From contig CAMLLB010000056.1 of NCBI GenBank assembly GCA_946480815.1, forward strand, positions 1 through 28,056: 28,056 nucleotides of DNA, written 5' to 3'. The position numbers were made by a program, and so were the translations under genes. The DNA comes from an uncultured Flavobacteriales bacterium. Its GTDB lineage: Bacteria > Bacteroidota > Bacteroidia > Flavobacteriales > Crocinitomicaceae. This document shows, piece by piece, positions 14,542 to 23,087 of the stretch; the stretch's first letter is position 1, and each line of letters starts with the position of its first letter. Below the pieces are notes generated by a model. It saw only the letters and a list, made by a program, of their open reading frames with translations, was not told where the DNA came from and searched no databases.

Positions 14542-14682
14542 ATGAAGACGACACATACCTATAGGCAAGTTATTGACCTGACGTTCAGTCAATTACCATT
14601 GGTGAAAACTTCAATGATCACAGGTCGTCAATCAAACTCAATTACACATTTACATTCCAGACTTAATTTTTTCACTTTATGA
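14542..14682 (+). CDS. 46-residue leader ORF overlapping the adhesin start (ATGA)
   Basis: An ATG at 14542 begins a 46-codon frame (MKTTHTYRQVIDLTFSQLPL at the start, HLHSRLNFFTL at the end) whose TGA at 14680-14682 overlaps the adhesin ATG at 14679 in an ATGA junction, the usual sign of coupled translation. The peptide has no signal sequence or membrane helix and I recognise no family. The DNA inside can fold in two exclusive ways: ATTGAC at 14572-14577 can pair with GTCAAT at 14588-14593 or with GTCAAT at 14627-14632. It may be a leader peptide controlling the adhesin, or simply a structured 5' UTR with a chance frame. Confidence 0.4.
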   Translation: MKTTHTYRQVIDLTFSQLPLVKTSMITGRQSNSITHLHSRLNFFTL

Positions 14683-17600
14683 TCAGATTAAGTCTTCTTC
14701 TTTCCGTTTTTTATTTCTTTCTAAGTTGTTCCGGATTCGCCCAGGTTCCAACTACTCCACCTTCGGGAACCAACTTGACACCAAGCTCTGCAACTCCATT
14801 TGCCTATGCTTTAAATGGTGGGTTAAGTTATTCTTACACCAATTCTTCCTGGCCGGTATTCAATACTAATTGTTATGCTTTTGCCATAAATGATACCTTA
14901 TTCAATGCGATAAACGGTTTCAACCCAACCCCTTCCGGCGGGGCATGCAGTGGAATGTCCAACCTGGTTTATAATACCGGATTGTCTAATTTGGCTTCGG
15001 GAGTTATTGTTTATACAGGAACAACAAGTTACCGTTATCAGAACCTTTCAAGTACGTATGTTGTCAATAACTCCGTACCGGTTCGTGCTACCATAACATT
15101 TTCAGCACCAGTCATTTATTATCCGAATAACACCTTTGTCTTACCGGTAACAGGAAACTTTTCCTATTCGGTTCTTTTGGAGAGTTTATCTCCTATAGAT
15201 GCTCAGTATACGAGTGGCTCAGGAAATATGTGGACACCTTCAAAAACGCTGTTCAATCAGATGCTGACAGATCCGAATAATTCGATCTGTGTCGATTTTA
15301 CTCCCGGAAACTTTACACTTAATACCGTTGCAGCAAATACTGCACCGACAGGAGTTATTTGTCAAGGTGGAAATATTCAATTAACAGGTGGAGGAACGGG
15401 AAATAATTTGACTTTCAATTGGACCGGACCGAATAGTTTCAATAGTCCAAGTTCAAATGCTACGATTAACAATGCAAGTTCGAGCAATTCGGGAACATAC
15501 TTCCTGACCGCCACAGATGATATCGGCTGTCCAAATACAGTCCAATCAGTGATTACAGTTCAGCAACCTCCAACTGCAACGGCCGGAGGAACTTCCGTTA
15601 TTTGCGTAAACAATTCCGTAACGGTGAGTGGTGCAACATCCTCAAACGGAACGATTTCCTGGACACATAACGGCAGCGGATCCCTTTCGAACGGTAATAC
15701 TTTAACCCCAACTTATACTCCGTCTTTTTCCGATGCCGGGCAAACAGTAGTCCTAACATTGACAACTACAAGTAATAACTCATGTGCGCCAGCTTCTGCG
15801 CAAGCTATCTATAATGTGATTGTACAAGGAACTCCAATTGCAACCGATGGTGTGACTAATTCTGTTTGTTCAACAACCAGTTTTACCGTAACAACTGCAA
15901 ACGCCCAATTCGGGACTATCACCTGGACACATAACGGGAATGGAACACTTACCAATGCCAACACAGCATCACCAACATATAGCCCAAGTCCTTTAGACGA
16001 TGGGAATACAGTAGTTTTAACACTTACCGTTACAAGTACTAATTCCTGTGCTCCTGCAACCGCACAATCCTTTCATGTGTTAAACATTGTACCTCTTCCG
16101 CAAGCCGTTTCAGGTGGAATTGCAACAATTTGTCAAAACAGTTCGGTAACCGTTTCCGGAGCCACGTCAAGTTACGGAACAGTTAACTGGTCACACAACG
16201 GGACCGGTTCGTTAACAAATCCGACAACACTCAGTCCTACATATACACCGAGTACAGGAGATGTGGGCAATATTGTAACCCTCACCATGACGGTTTCAAG
16301 TAATAATTCTTGTGCTCCTGCAACTGCAACTGCCGATTTCTCAATCACCGTTCAGGGATTGCCAACCGCGTCCGTTTCCAATTCTTCAACGATTTGTTCC
16401 AATTCTACAGCAACGGTTTCAGGAGTTAACGCTGCAAACGGGATGATTAACTGGACACATAACGGAAACGGATTCATCAGTAATTCGACGACTTTAACAC
16501 CAACTTACACACCTTCAATACTGGATGCCGGGACAACGGTCTTACTTACAATTACTGTTTCAAGCAATAACTCCTGTGCTCCTTCTTCTGTTTCAGCAAT
16601 TTATACTGTGAATGTGAATCGCTTACCTGTAGCAGTAGCAGGAAGCAGCGCTACTATTTGTGAAAGCAATCCTTACACGGTAACAGGTGCGTCATTTAAT
16701 TACGGTACTGCCAACTGGATACATAATGGGACCGGCTCAATCATCAACGGAACGACGAATTCTCCCACGTATATACCCGGACCAACAGACGCTGGAAATG
16801 CAGTCACACTGACCTTGAATGTAACCAGTAACAATGCATGTGCACCTTATGTAAGCAGCAGTCAACTCTTCTTAAACATACAACACGCTCCGATTGCAAT
16901 CGCAGGTGGAAGCACGACCGTTTGTGTTACTTCAACGGCCCCGGTAACAGGTGCAACGGCAACATACGGAACGATTAACTGGACTCACAATGGTGGTGGT
17001 ACATTAAGCAATCCTACGACATTAGGCCCTGTTTATAACCCGGTTACATCTGATGCAGGAAATTCTATTACGCTTACTTTAACCGTAACAAGTACAAATG
17101 TCTGTGCTCCACTAGCAGCTTCAGCCACTTATACCGTTCACATCGATCCGCTGCCTTTAGCCGTAGCCGGTGGCTCTGCTACCATTTGTGCAACCGGAAG
17201 CGGAACCGTTTCAGGTGCGACAGCAGTAGCCGGAACAATCTACTGGACCAGCAATGGCCAGGGGTCCATTTCAAACCCTACAACTACAACACCGACCTAC
17301 TACCCTGCATCTACGGAAAGTGGAAGTACGGTAACTTTAAACATGGAATTGCTGAGTAACAATAGCTGTTTTCCGGCAAGTAGCTATGCAACTTATACTT
17401 TTTTTATAGACGCCCCTCCTTCGATTCAAATAACAGACCCTACAGATACGCTTTGTCCTGGAGCAACCAAACTGATCCAGGGAGTGACCACGGCATACGG
17501 AACTTCTTCCTGGACTCATAACGGAACGGGAACACTGATCGATGGCAATACAAATTCACCCACCTATACGGCCGGCCCCGGAGATTTAGGAAATATTGTT

Positions 17601-18668
17601 ACATTGACCCTCACCGTTACAAGTACCAACAGTTGTAACCCCCAAACAGCAGTATCGGCTGTTCAGGTTTATGTAAAAGCAAGTGCCAATATTCCGAACA
17701 TCAATTTAGTCAATCTGACTCACGTACGTTGTTATGGTGATCTGACGGGAAGTGTTATGTTGAATATTACCGGTGGTGCTCCACCATACACTTACCAATG
17801 GAATTCAGGCTCCGCCGGTCAAAATCTGACCAATGCCGGTGCAGGTATTTATTACGTGGATATTACAGATGAACATGGTTGTCTTGCTACAGACACTTTT
17901 AAAATTAACCAGCCAACACAATTAATCAGTACCCCGGTCATTGTTCCGGTAGATTGTTCGGGAATAACTGAGTCAAGTATCAGTGTTTCCGCATCCGGAG
18001 GTGTTGGCCCTTATTACTATTCCTGGCGTGATCTGGATATTGACGGACAAACCATTTCCGGAATTCCCGCAGGGAATTACAAGGTTACTGTTACAGATGC
18101 AAATGGGTGTCGATTAACTGAAATCATTCCTTTAGGTACCAGCGGTTCAATAATAGTAGAAGCAACACCAGACGTAATGTATGTCAATATCGGAACAGAA
18201 ATTCCGTTTACCGTTACGGGGGCTACAACTTATCAATGGACCCCGGCACAATATTTATCCTGTGATGATTGTGATAATCCGGTCTGTGTTCCAACTTCTT
18301 CAAATAACTATCTTGTTATCGGATCGAATCCGAATGGCTGTACCGGAACAGATACTGTGATCGTCAATGTTTATGTAGATTGTCACAACCTGACTTTACC
18401 TAACGTATTCTCACCAAATAATAGCGGTCCGGAAGTAAACAATACATTTGGCCTGATTGGAACGTTGCCTTGCCTGGAAACTTATCAATTGTTGATTTTC
18501 AATCGTTGGGGAGAGCAGGTTTTTGAAACACAGTCTACCGAATTACTTTGGGATGGTACCTTCAAAGGTACTCCCCAAAATTCAGGAGTTTATTTTTATC
18601 GCCTGGACATGAAACTGGTGAATGGCGAAGAAATCAAGAAATCGGGTAATCTTACTTTAATCAGATAG
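14679..18668 (+). CDS. Secreted repeat adhesin with T9SS type B sorting domain
   Basis: A 1329-residue cell-surface protein. Order: signal peptide (residues 1-21, ending SCSGFA); N-terminal domain of unknown type (about 22-220); one Ig/PKD-like domain (about 224-296); eight Ig-like repeats of 88 residues (about 297-1000), each with a WTHNG-type core and two cysteines; two SprB-like repeats (about 1010-1080 and 1090-1152, with TGGAPPYTYQW and SGGVGPYYYSW); a linker; and a gliding-motility-associated type B C-terminal domain (about 1236-1329, LPNVFSPN, LLIFNRWGEQVFE, WDG, GVYFYRL). The C-terminal domain directs export by the type IX system. Residues N, S, T and G dominate. The porP/sprF-like gene follows after 1 base; such pairs usually work together. 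Confidence 0.93.
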   Translation: MIRLSLLLSVFYFFLSCSGFAQVPTTPPSGTNLTPSSATPFAYALNGGLSYSYTNSSWPVFNTNCYAFAINDTLFNAINGFNPTPSGGACSGMSNLVYNTGLSNLASGVIVYTGTTSYRYQNLSSTYVVNNSVPVRATITFSAPVIYYPNNTFVLPVTGNFSYSVLLESLSPIDAQYTSGSGNMWTPSKTLFNQMLTDPNNSICVDFTPGNFTLNTVAANTAPTGVICQGGNIQLTGGGTGNNLTFNWTGPNSFNSPSSNATINNASSSNSGTYFLTATDDIGCPNTVQSVITVQQPPTATAGGTSVICVNNSVTVSGATSSNGTISWTHNGSGSLSNGNTLTPTYTPSFSDAGQTVVLTLTTTSNNSCAPASAQAIYNVIVQGTPIATDGVTNSVCSTTSFTVTTANAQFGTITWTHNGNGTLTNANTASPTYSPSPLDDGNTVVLTLTVTSTNSCAPATAQSFHVLNIVPLPQAVSGGIATICQNSSVTVSGATSSYGTVNWSHNGTGSLTNPTTLSPTYTPSTGDVGNIVTLTMTVSSNNSCAPATATADFSITVQGLPTASVSNSSTICSNSTATVSGVNAANGMINWTHNGNGFISNSTTLTPTYTPSILDAGTTVLLTITVSSNNSCAPSSVSAIYTVNVNRLPVAVAGSSATICESNPYTVTGASFNYGTANWIHNGTGSIINGTTNSPTYIPGPTDAGNAVTLTLNVTSNNACAPYVSSSQLFLNIQHAPIAIAGGSTTVCVTSTAPVTGATATYGTINWTHNGGGTLSNPTTLGPVYNPVTSDAGNSITLTLTVTSTNVCAPLAASATYTVHIDPLPLAVAGGSATICATGSGTVSGATAVAGTIYWTSNGQGSISNPTTTTPTYYPASTESGSTVTLNMELLSNNSCFPASSYATYTFFIDAPPSIQITDPTDTLCPGATKLIQGVTTAYGTSSWTHNGTGTLIDGNTNSPTYTAGPGDLGNIVTLTLTVTSTNSCNPQTAVSAVQVYVKASANIPNINLVNLTHVRCYGDLTGSVMLNITGGAPPYTYQWNSGSAGQNLTNAGAGIYYVDITDEHGCLATDTFKINQPTQLISTPVIVPVDCSGITESSISVSASGGVGPYYYSWRDLDIDGQTISGIPAGNYKVTVTDANGCRLTEIIPLGTSGSIIVEATPDVMYVNIGTEIPFTVTGATTYQWTPAQYLSCDDCDNPVCVPTSSNNYLVIGSNPNGCTGTDTVIVNVYVDCHNLTLPNVFSPNNSGPEVNNTFGLIGTLPCLETYQLLIFNRWGEQVFETQSTELLWDGTFKGTPQNSGVYFYRLDMKLVNGEEIKKSGNLTLIR
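15567..17678 (+). repeat. Eight tandem 264-bp coding repeats in the adhesin
   Basis: The conserved tryptophans of the WTHNG core fall at residues 328, 416, 504, 592, 680, 768, 856 and 945, spaced 88 residues apart six times in a row and 89 at the last step. Each unit also carries an early Cys (for example VICVNNSVTVSG), a TxxPTYTP block and a late SNNSCAP-type Cys. Units 7 and 8 are the most diverged. Confidence 0.92.
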
Positions 18669-18669
18669 G

Positions 18670-19704
18670 ATGAGAAAGTTGATCGTTTACCTATTCCTTT
18701 TAACACAGGTTGTTGCGAAAAGTGTTTTGGCCCAGGATACTCACTTTGCTCAAACCGAATATGCTCCGATGCTTCTAAATCCCGCTTTGACAGGAGCCTT
18801 TTCGCATATGCAAATTATCGCGAACTACCGAAATCAATGGAATAGTGTTGCTTCACCTTATCAAACGATTGCTGCATCTTTGGACATGAGATTACAACGC
18901 AGAGATGCTGACAATAATAGTTTTGTTGCTTTAGGACTTAACTTCTTCAACGATGTTGCGGGAGATATGAAAGTAACAACCAATCAATTCAACCTGGATT
19001 TGGCATATCATATCAAAATGGGCCGCTATAGTTTATTGCGTATTGGTATTTATGGCGGAATGAACCAGCGTGTTCTTGATCCGAACAGGGGAAATTGGGC
19101 AAGCCAGTTTGATGGTGACGGGATCAATACCGGTATTAGCAGTGGCGAGAACTTTGGCTCCTATAACCATGTATTTATGGATGCAGGTGCAGGTATTGTG
19201 TATACCTTCAGAAAGATGAAGTATTCTGTAAATAATAACATTAATAACAATGTGAATTGCGGTCTTGCAGTTTATCATGCAAATCAACCGGCATCTTCTT
19301 TTCTATCCACTGCCCAGGATAAACTGGCAATGCGAATTTCAGGTTTCATAAACAGTTCGTTTAATATAGCAAACACTCAATTGGCTGTGCAACCGGCAGT
19401 TTATGCGCAATTTCAGTCCAAGTACTCGGAAATAATGTTCGGAACTTACCTGCGTTACAACATTCGGGAATCCTCCCATTTTACCGGGTCGATCAAACCG
19501 GTAGCGGCAGCACTCGGTTTATTCAGCCGTTACAAAGATGCTTTCGTTGCAAAAGGATATTTCCAATATCACCAATTTTCCGTTGGTCTTGCATATGATT
19601 TCAATCTTTCCCGTTTAACTCCGGTATCGAAATCCCGTGGAGGTTTTGAGTTGTTCCTGCGCTTTAACCTGGATGACCGATTGAATAATCCTACCCTCTG
19701 GTAA
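18670..19704 (+). CDS. PorP/SprF-family type IX secretion membrane protein
   Basis: A 344-residue outer-membrane beta-barrel-type protein. The signal peptide (about residues 1-21, ending SVLA) is followed by the family signature QDTHFAQTEYAPMLLNPALTG and by IANYRNQWNSVASPYQTIAAS. Alternating hydrophobic strands fill the rest. PorP/SprF proteins assist export or surface attachment of T9SS cargo, SprF specifically for the adhesin SprB. It begins 1 base after the adhesin stop, so it is most likely the dedicated partner of that adhesin. Complete; end DDRLNNPTLW. Confidence 0.93.
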   Translation: MRKLIVYLFLLTQVVAKSVLAQDTHFAQTEYAPMLLNPALTGAFSHMQIIANYRNQWNSVASPYQTIAASLDMRLQRRDADNNSFVALGLNFFNDVAGDMKVTTNQFNLDLAYHIKMGRYSLLRIGIYGGMNQRVLDPNRGNWASQFDGDGINTGISSGENFGSYNHVFMDAGAGIVYTFRKMKYSVNNNINNNVNCGLAVYHANQPASSFLSTAQDKLAMRISGFINSSFNIANTQLAVQPAVYAQFQSKYSEIMFGTYLRYNIRESSHFTGSIKPVAAALGLFSRYKDAFVAKGYFQYHQFSVGLAYDFNLSRLTPVSKSRGGFELFLRFNLDDRLNNPTLW

Positions 19705-19723
19705 ACGAATTGTGTTTATTGTC

Positions 19724-19895
19724 TCCCGCAGATTTCGCAGAGGATCGCAGAACTATAAAATCTTTATTTTATTTAAATAAGGGCCTGTCCGAGAATTTAG
19801 GTGATTTTTTAATCGCCCGCTAATTGCGCAGACTCCGACTAGTCGGAGCGCAGATTCAGTTTAATTATCTGCGTTCCTCCGCGGAATCTGCGGGA
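19724..19895. repeat. Long inverted repeat, family C, with nested palindrome
   Basis: Outer arms of 28 bp, 19724-19751 (TCCCGCAGATTTCGCAGAGG...) and 19868-19895, are inverse complements with three mismatches. Inside lies CTCCGACTAGTCGGAG (19833-19848), a perfect 16-bp palindrome flanked by GCGCAGA and CGCAGATT. The CCGCAGATTTCGCAGA type is, from memory, widespread between genes in Bacteroidota. The whole gap of 273 bases between the PorP gene and pruA has no gene; besides this repeat it holds a terminator. Confidence 0.82.
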
Positions 19896-19936
19896 AAAAT
19901 AGTTTATCACCTGGAATTTCATACAGAACATTAAAT

Positions 19937-19967
19937 AAAAAAGGACATCTCTCGATGTCCTTTTTTT
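19937..19967. terminator. Bidirectional terminator between PorP-type gene and pruA
   Basis: A 13-bp stem, AAAAAAGGACATC (19937-19949) and GATGTCCTTTTTT (19954-19966), with loop TCTC. It has a T-run on both strands, so it can end pruA (which stops at 19978, reading leftward) and any transcript coming from the PorP side. Confidence 0.88.
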
Positions 19968-19977
19968 CATTATTTTT

Positions 19978-21606
19978 TTATCCTAGGAATGGATATTTGT
20001 AATCTGTCGGTGGAACGAATGTTTCTTTGATCGTTCTTGCGGAAACCCAACGCAATAAATTCATTGCGGCTCCGGCTTTATCATTCGTACCTGAACCTCT
20101 TGCACCTCCGAATGGTTGCTGACCAACAACTGCACCTGTGGGTTTGTCATTGATATAGAAGTTTCCTGCTGCATTTTCAAGCGCTTTTGTTGCAACCTGG
20201 ATCGCGTAACGATCGTTCGACATAATTGAACCTGTCAATGCATATTCAGAAGTTTCATCCAATAATTTCAAAGTTTCTTCGAATTGGTTTTCCGGGTAAA
20301 CGTAAATTGTCAGAACCGGCCCGAAAATCTCTTCACATAATGTTCTGAACTTCGGATTAGAAGTAACTACAACTGTCGGTTCAATAAAATACCCTTTTGA
20401 TTTATCGTAAGAACCCCCAACGATAATCTCAGCATCCGACTGTGATTTTACGTAATCAATATATCCTGAAATCTTATCAAACGCACGCTCATCGATCACC
20501 GCATTGATGAAATTCGATGAATCCTCAGGAGACCCCATTTTGAATGATTTCACCTGGTTTACCAAAATCTCTTTCACATCTGCCCATAAATTGGACGGAA
20601 TGTACGAACGGGAAGCAGCAGAACATTTCTGTCCCTGGAATTCGAATGCTCCTCTTGATAATGCTGTTGCTACTTCTGCAGCATTTGCACTTTTGTGGAC
20701 CATTACGAAATCTTTTCCTCCTGTTTCACCAACGATTCGAGGATATGCTTTGTAATTTTCAATATTATTCCCGATTTCCTTCCACAAATGACGGAATACT
20801 CCGGTAGAACCGGTAAAATGTAATCCTGCCAAATGTTTGTTTTTGAAGATCACATCTCCTGCCACCGGCCCATCAACTGAGATCATATTGATTACTCCAT
20901 CCGGAACGCCGGCTGCACGGAATACTTCCATAATCACTTGTGCGGAATACATTTGGGATTCTGCAGGTTTCCAAACAATTACGTTCCCCATCATTGCAGG
21001 TGCTGCACATAAGTTAGCTGCGATTGATGTGAAGTTGAACGGAGTAAGAGCAAAAATGAATCCTTCCAACGGACGGTATTCCAATCTGTTCCACATTCCC
21101 GGCAAAGATTCCGGTTGATCTTTATAAATCTGAGTCAAATACTGAACGTTGAAACGGAAGAAATCGATCAACTCACAAGCAGCATCAATTTCAGCCTGCA
21201 TGACATTTTTGGATTGCCCCAACATAGTTGCAGCATTCATTTTATTTCTGAATGGCCCGGCCAATAAATCGGCTGCTTTCAAAAAGATTGCAGCACGTTG
21301 CTCCCATGGCAGATTTGCCCACTGCTCACGTGCATTCATCGCCGCATCGATTGCTTTGGACACGTGAGATGCATCACCGTAATTGAAATGCCCCAACACT
21401 CTTTTGTGATCATGAGGAGGAGACATCGGTTTTTTATTGTTCGTTCTAACCAATTCCGATCCAATGTACATCGGTACATCGATTGGCTCCTGGTCCAACA
21501 TCTTTTTATATTCTGAGATCAAAGCTGTATGCTCGGCACTTCCCGGAACATAAGCCTTTACCGGTTCATTGATTGCTTTAGGAACCGTAAATAACGCGTT
21601 TGACAT
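19978..21606 (-). CDS. pruA: 1-pyrroline-5-carboxylate (glutamate semialdehyde) dehydrogenase
   Basis: A 542-residue aldehyde dehydrogenase of the P5CDH type that oxidises glutamate-gamma-semialdehyde to glutamate with NAD in proline breakdown. Landmarks: TPFNFTSIAANL (residues 188-199), HFTGSTGVF, catalytic glutamate E294 (VGETGGKDF) and catalytic cysteine C328 (FQGQKCSAASR). The end, PQQPFGGARGSGTNDKAG-like (GQQPFGGARGSGTNDK), is typical. No proline dehydrogenase domain is fused. I chose the ATG at 21606 (MSNALFTVP); ATGs at 21615 and 21636 lie nearer to or inside the predicted -7 box. Single-gene unit with its own terminator. Confidence 0.95.
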   Translation of the reverse strand: MSNALFTVPKAINEPVKAYVPGSAEHTALISEYKKMLDQEPIDVPMYIGSELVRTNNKKPMSPPHDHKRVLGHFNYGDASHVSKAIDAAMNAREQWANLPWEQRAAIFLKAADLLAGPFRNKMNAATMLGQSKNVMQAEIDAACELIDFFRFNVQYLTQIYKDQPESLPGMWNRLEYRPLEGFIFALTPFNFTSIAANLCAAPAMMGNVIVWKPAESQMYSAQVIMEVFRAAGVPDGVINMISVDGPVAGDVIFKNKHLAGLHFTGSTGVFRHLWKEIGNNIENYKAYPRIVGETGGKDFVMVHKSANAAEVATALSRGAFEFQGQKCSAASRSYIPSNLWADVKEILVNQVKSFKMGSPEDSSNFINAVIDERAFDKISGYIDYVKSQSDAEIIVGGSYDKSKGYFIEPTVVVTSNPKFRTLCEEIFGPVLTIYVYPENQFEETLKLLDETSEYALTGSIMSNDRYAIQVATKALENAAGNFYINDKPTGAVVGQQPFGGARGSGTNDKAGAAMNLLRWVSARTIKETFVPPTDYKYPFLG

Positions 21607-21625
21607 AGTATACATTTTTGCAATA

Positions 21626-21633
21626 CAAATGTA
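21626..21633 (-). promoter_or_regulatory. -7 box for pruA
   Basis: TACATTTG on the minus strand (21633 to 21626) matches TAnnTTTG and lies 19 bases before the ATG at 21606. This position is the main reason for rejecting the longer pruA start at 21636. Confidence 0.5.
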
Positions 21634-21709
21634 CACATAATGCTTTGAGTTCCCGCATCAGATTACATGCATATTATTGAACTTCCATGTTAATTTAAAA
21701 GATTGTTCT

Positions 21710-21717
21710 TATGTTTG
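21710..21717 (+). promoter_or_regulatory. -7 box for the TPR gene
   Basis: TATGTTTG matches TAnnTTTG and lies 24 bases before the ATG at 21742. It shows that the open frame upstream of that ATG (from a TTG at 21703) is not translated from this promoter. Confidence 0.5.
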
Positions 21718-21741
21718 GTACATTGTAATTTAAACCTGCTT

Positions 21742-23007
21742 ATGAAGATCTCAGCAACCATTGTTCTTTTCGTCCTGTGCTCTTATTTTTCATCATTCGC
21801 GCAGTCACTTGATTCCCGAAAACAATGGGAACTCCTCAATAATGGAAATGAAACCGAACGAATTGAAGCAGCAAAAAAGCTAAGTCTTTATTACCAGTCA
21901 GAATCCATAGACTCGCTGCGAATTGTTGGTGAAACACTTTTCTTTTATGGGATCGACGAGCATTATCAGCCTGCTATCGAATTCGGGAAAATTACTCTTG
22001 CAGAATTCTATGTCATGAATGGCCGTATAAATGACGGGATTGTCATGGCAAAAGCAACACTACCTCCTTTACAGGAACGCGGTGACATGGCTTTATTAAG
22101 TAACGTTTGCCGGATCATTGCATCAGGTTATCGAAAACTGGAAGACGGGAATTCTTCCTTGCTTTGGGCTAAAAAAGCAATCGCTTACAATAAAGATAAT
22201 TCTGAATCATCGGATAAAACGGAAGGAATCATCTCACTGGCAGAAGCTTACCTCCTTCAAAACAAAGAAAAACTGGCTATTGAAACCTACAACGAGTATA
22301 TTTCCAAAGCCACAAAGGCACATAATTTCCGGGGATTGAGTACAGCATACGCACGTTTGGGAGATATTTACCGAATCTCTGAAAAATTAAACCTTGCGGA
22401 AAAGTTCTTCAAGCTGTCTTATCAAATGGCAAAGAAAACCAACCTGACTTCACCGAAAGCACATGCTTTAAATAATCTGGCGATTGTTTATTTTGAAAAA
22501 GGAGATACAATTCAGGCACGTTTACATTTCCAGGAAGCATTAAAATTAAGGGAATCAGTAAATGATGTGAAATCGATTTCCGAAAGCTTGTATAATTTGG
22601 GTGATTACCATTTCTATATCGAACAGTATGAACAAGCCCTTTATTGGTACCAAAAATCGACTGATCTTGCAAAGAAAAACTCCCTTCTAAAGGAAGAGAA
22701 AGACGGTTTACTGGCAATGGCTCAAGTATATAAAGAATTAAAGCAATTCGACGAATCTACCAAGCACCTGGAAAAAGCACTTGCTATCTCCAACGACCTG
22801 AAATTGCGGCAGAGTGCTGATGATGAAGATTTGACAAACCTGCAACATGAAATCTGGCGAACAGACTTCGAAGAGTTCAAAACGGCAGAAATTAAGAAGG
22901 AATCGGTTTTTTGGATTTACTTTCTTTTAATAACAGTATCAGCGCTGGCCTTAACGGTGATTTTATTGTTCATTAAGTTGAATAAACTGAAGACGAGCAA
23001 GGATTGA
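21742..23007 (+). CDS. Exported, membrane-anchored TPR protein without output domain
   Basis: A 421-residue protein. A signal peptide (MKISATIVLFVLCSYFSSFA, cleavage before Q21) is followed by helical TPR repeats across about residues 60-370, clearest in TAYARLGDIYRISEKLNLAEKF-type units, AHALNNLAIVYFEKGDTIQA and SLYNLGDYHFYIEQYEQALYW. One membrane helix (about 389-412, WIYFLLITVSALALTVILLF) precedes a short basic tail (KLNKLKTSKD). In Bacteroidota this layout usually continues into a histidine kinase or LuxR-type DNA-binding domain; here it stops. No coding continuation follows the stop, so it is not an evident frameshift. Role unknown; possibly a partner of a separate signalling protein. 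Confidence 0.8.
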   Translation: MKISATIVLFVLCSYFSSFAQSLDSRKQWELLNNGNETERIEAAKKLSLYYQSESIDSLRIVGETLFFYGIDEHYQPAIEFGKITLAEFYVMNGRINDGIVMAKATLPPLQERGDMALLSNVCRIIASGYRKLEDGNSSLLWAKKAIAYNKDNSESSDKTEGIISLAEAYLLQNKEKLAIETYNEYISKATKAHNFRGLSTAYARLGDIYRISEKLNLAEKFFKLSYQMAKKTNLTSPKAHALNNLAIVYFEKGDTIQARLHFQEALKLRESVNDVKSISESLYNLGDYHFYIEQYEQALYWYQKSTDLAKKNSLLKEEKDGLLAMAQVYKELKQFDESTKHLEKALAISNDLKLRQSADDEDLTNLQHEIWRTDFEEFKTAEIKKESVFWIYFLLITVSALALTVILLFIKLNKLKTSKD

Positions 23008-23022
23008 AACTGTTTAAAAAGG

Positions 23023-23074
23023 GTTCAAACAATCAGACAATAGCCATAAGTGATTAGGCAATAGTATTTTGAAC
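23023..23074. repeat. Dispersed repeat, family D copy 1
   Basis: GTTCAAA (23023-23029) and TTTGAAC (23068-23074) bracket two related units, AATCAGACAATAG and GATTAGGCAATAG. AGTGATTAGGCAATAGT (23049-23065) recurs with one mismatch at 27742-27758 in the 23S-5S rRNA spacer. It lies between convergent genes (TPR and apaG). Confidence 0.65.
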
Positions 23075-23087
23075 TTTTTAATAAATT

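Noticed and set aside
14679..19704. Adhesin/PorP block as a recent horizontal island
   Set aside because: It has no integrase, flanking direct repeats or tRNA, and its high Asn/Ser/Thr content is normal for T9SS adhesins; only comparison with relatives could show transfer.
21607..21636. Longer pruA N-terminus (MYICIAKMYT)
   Set aside because: The start would fall upstream of the -7 box at 21626-21633; the residues are unlike P5CDH.
21703..21741. Longer TPR protein start at a TTG
   Set aside because: It lies upstream of the -7 box and would spoil a clear signal peptide starting at 21742.
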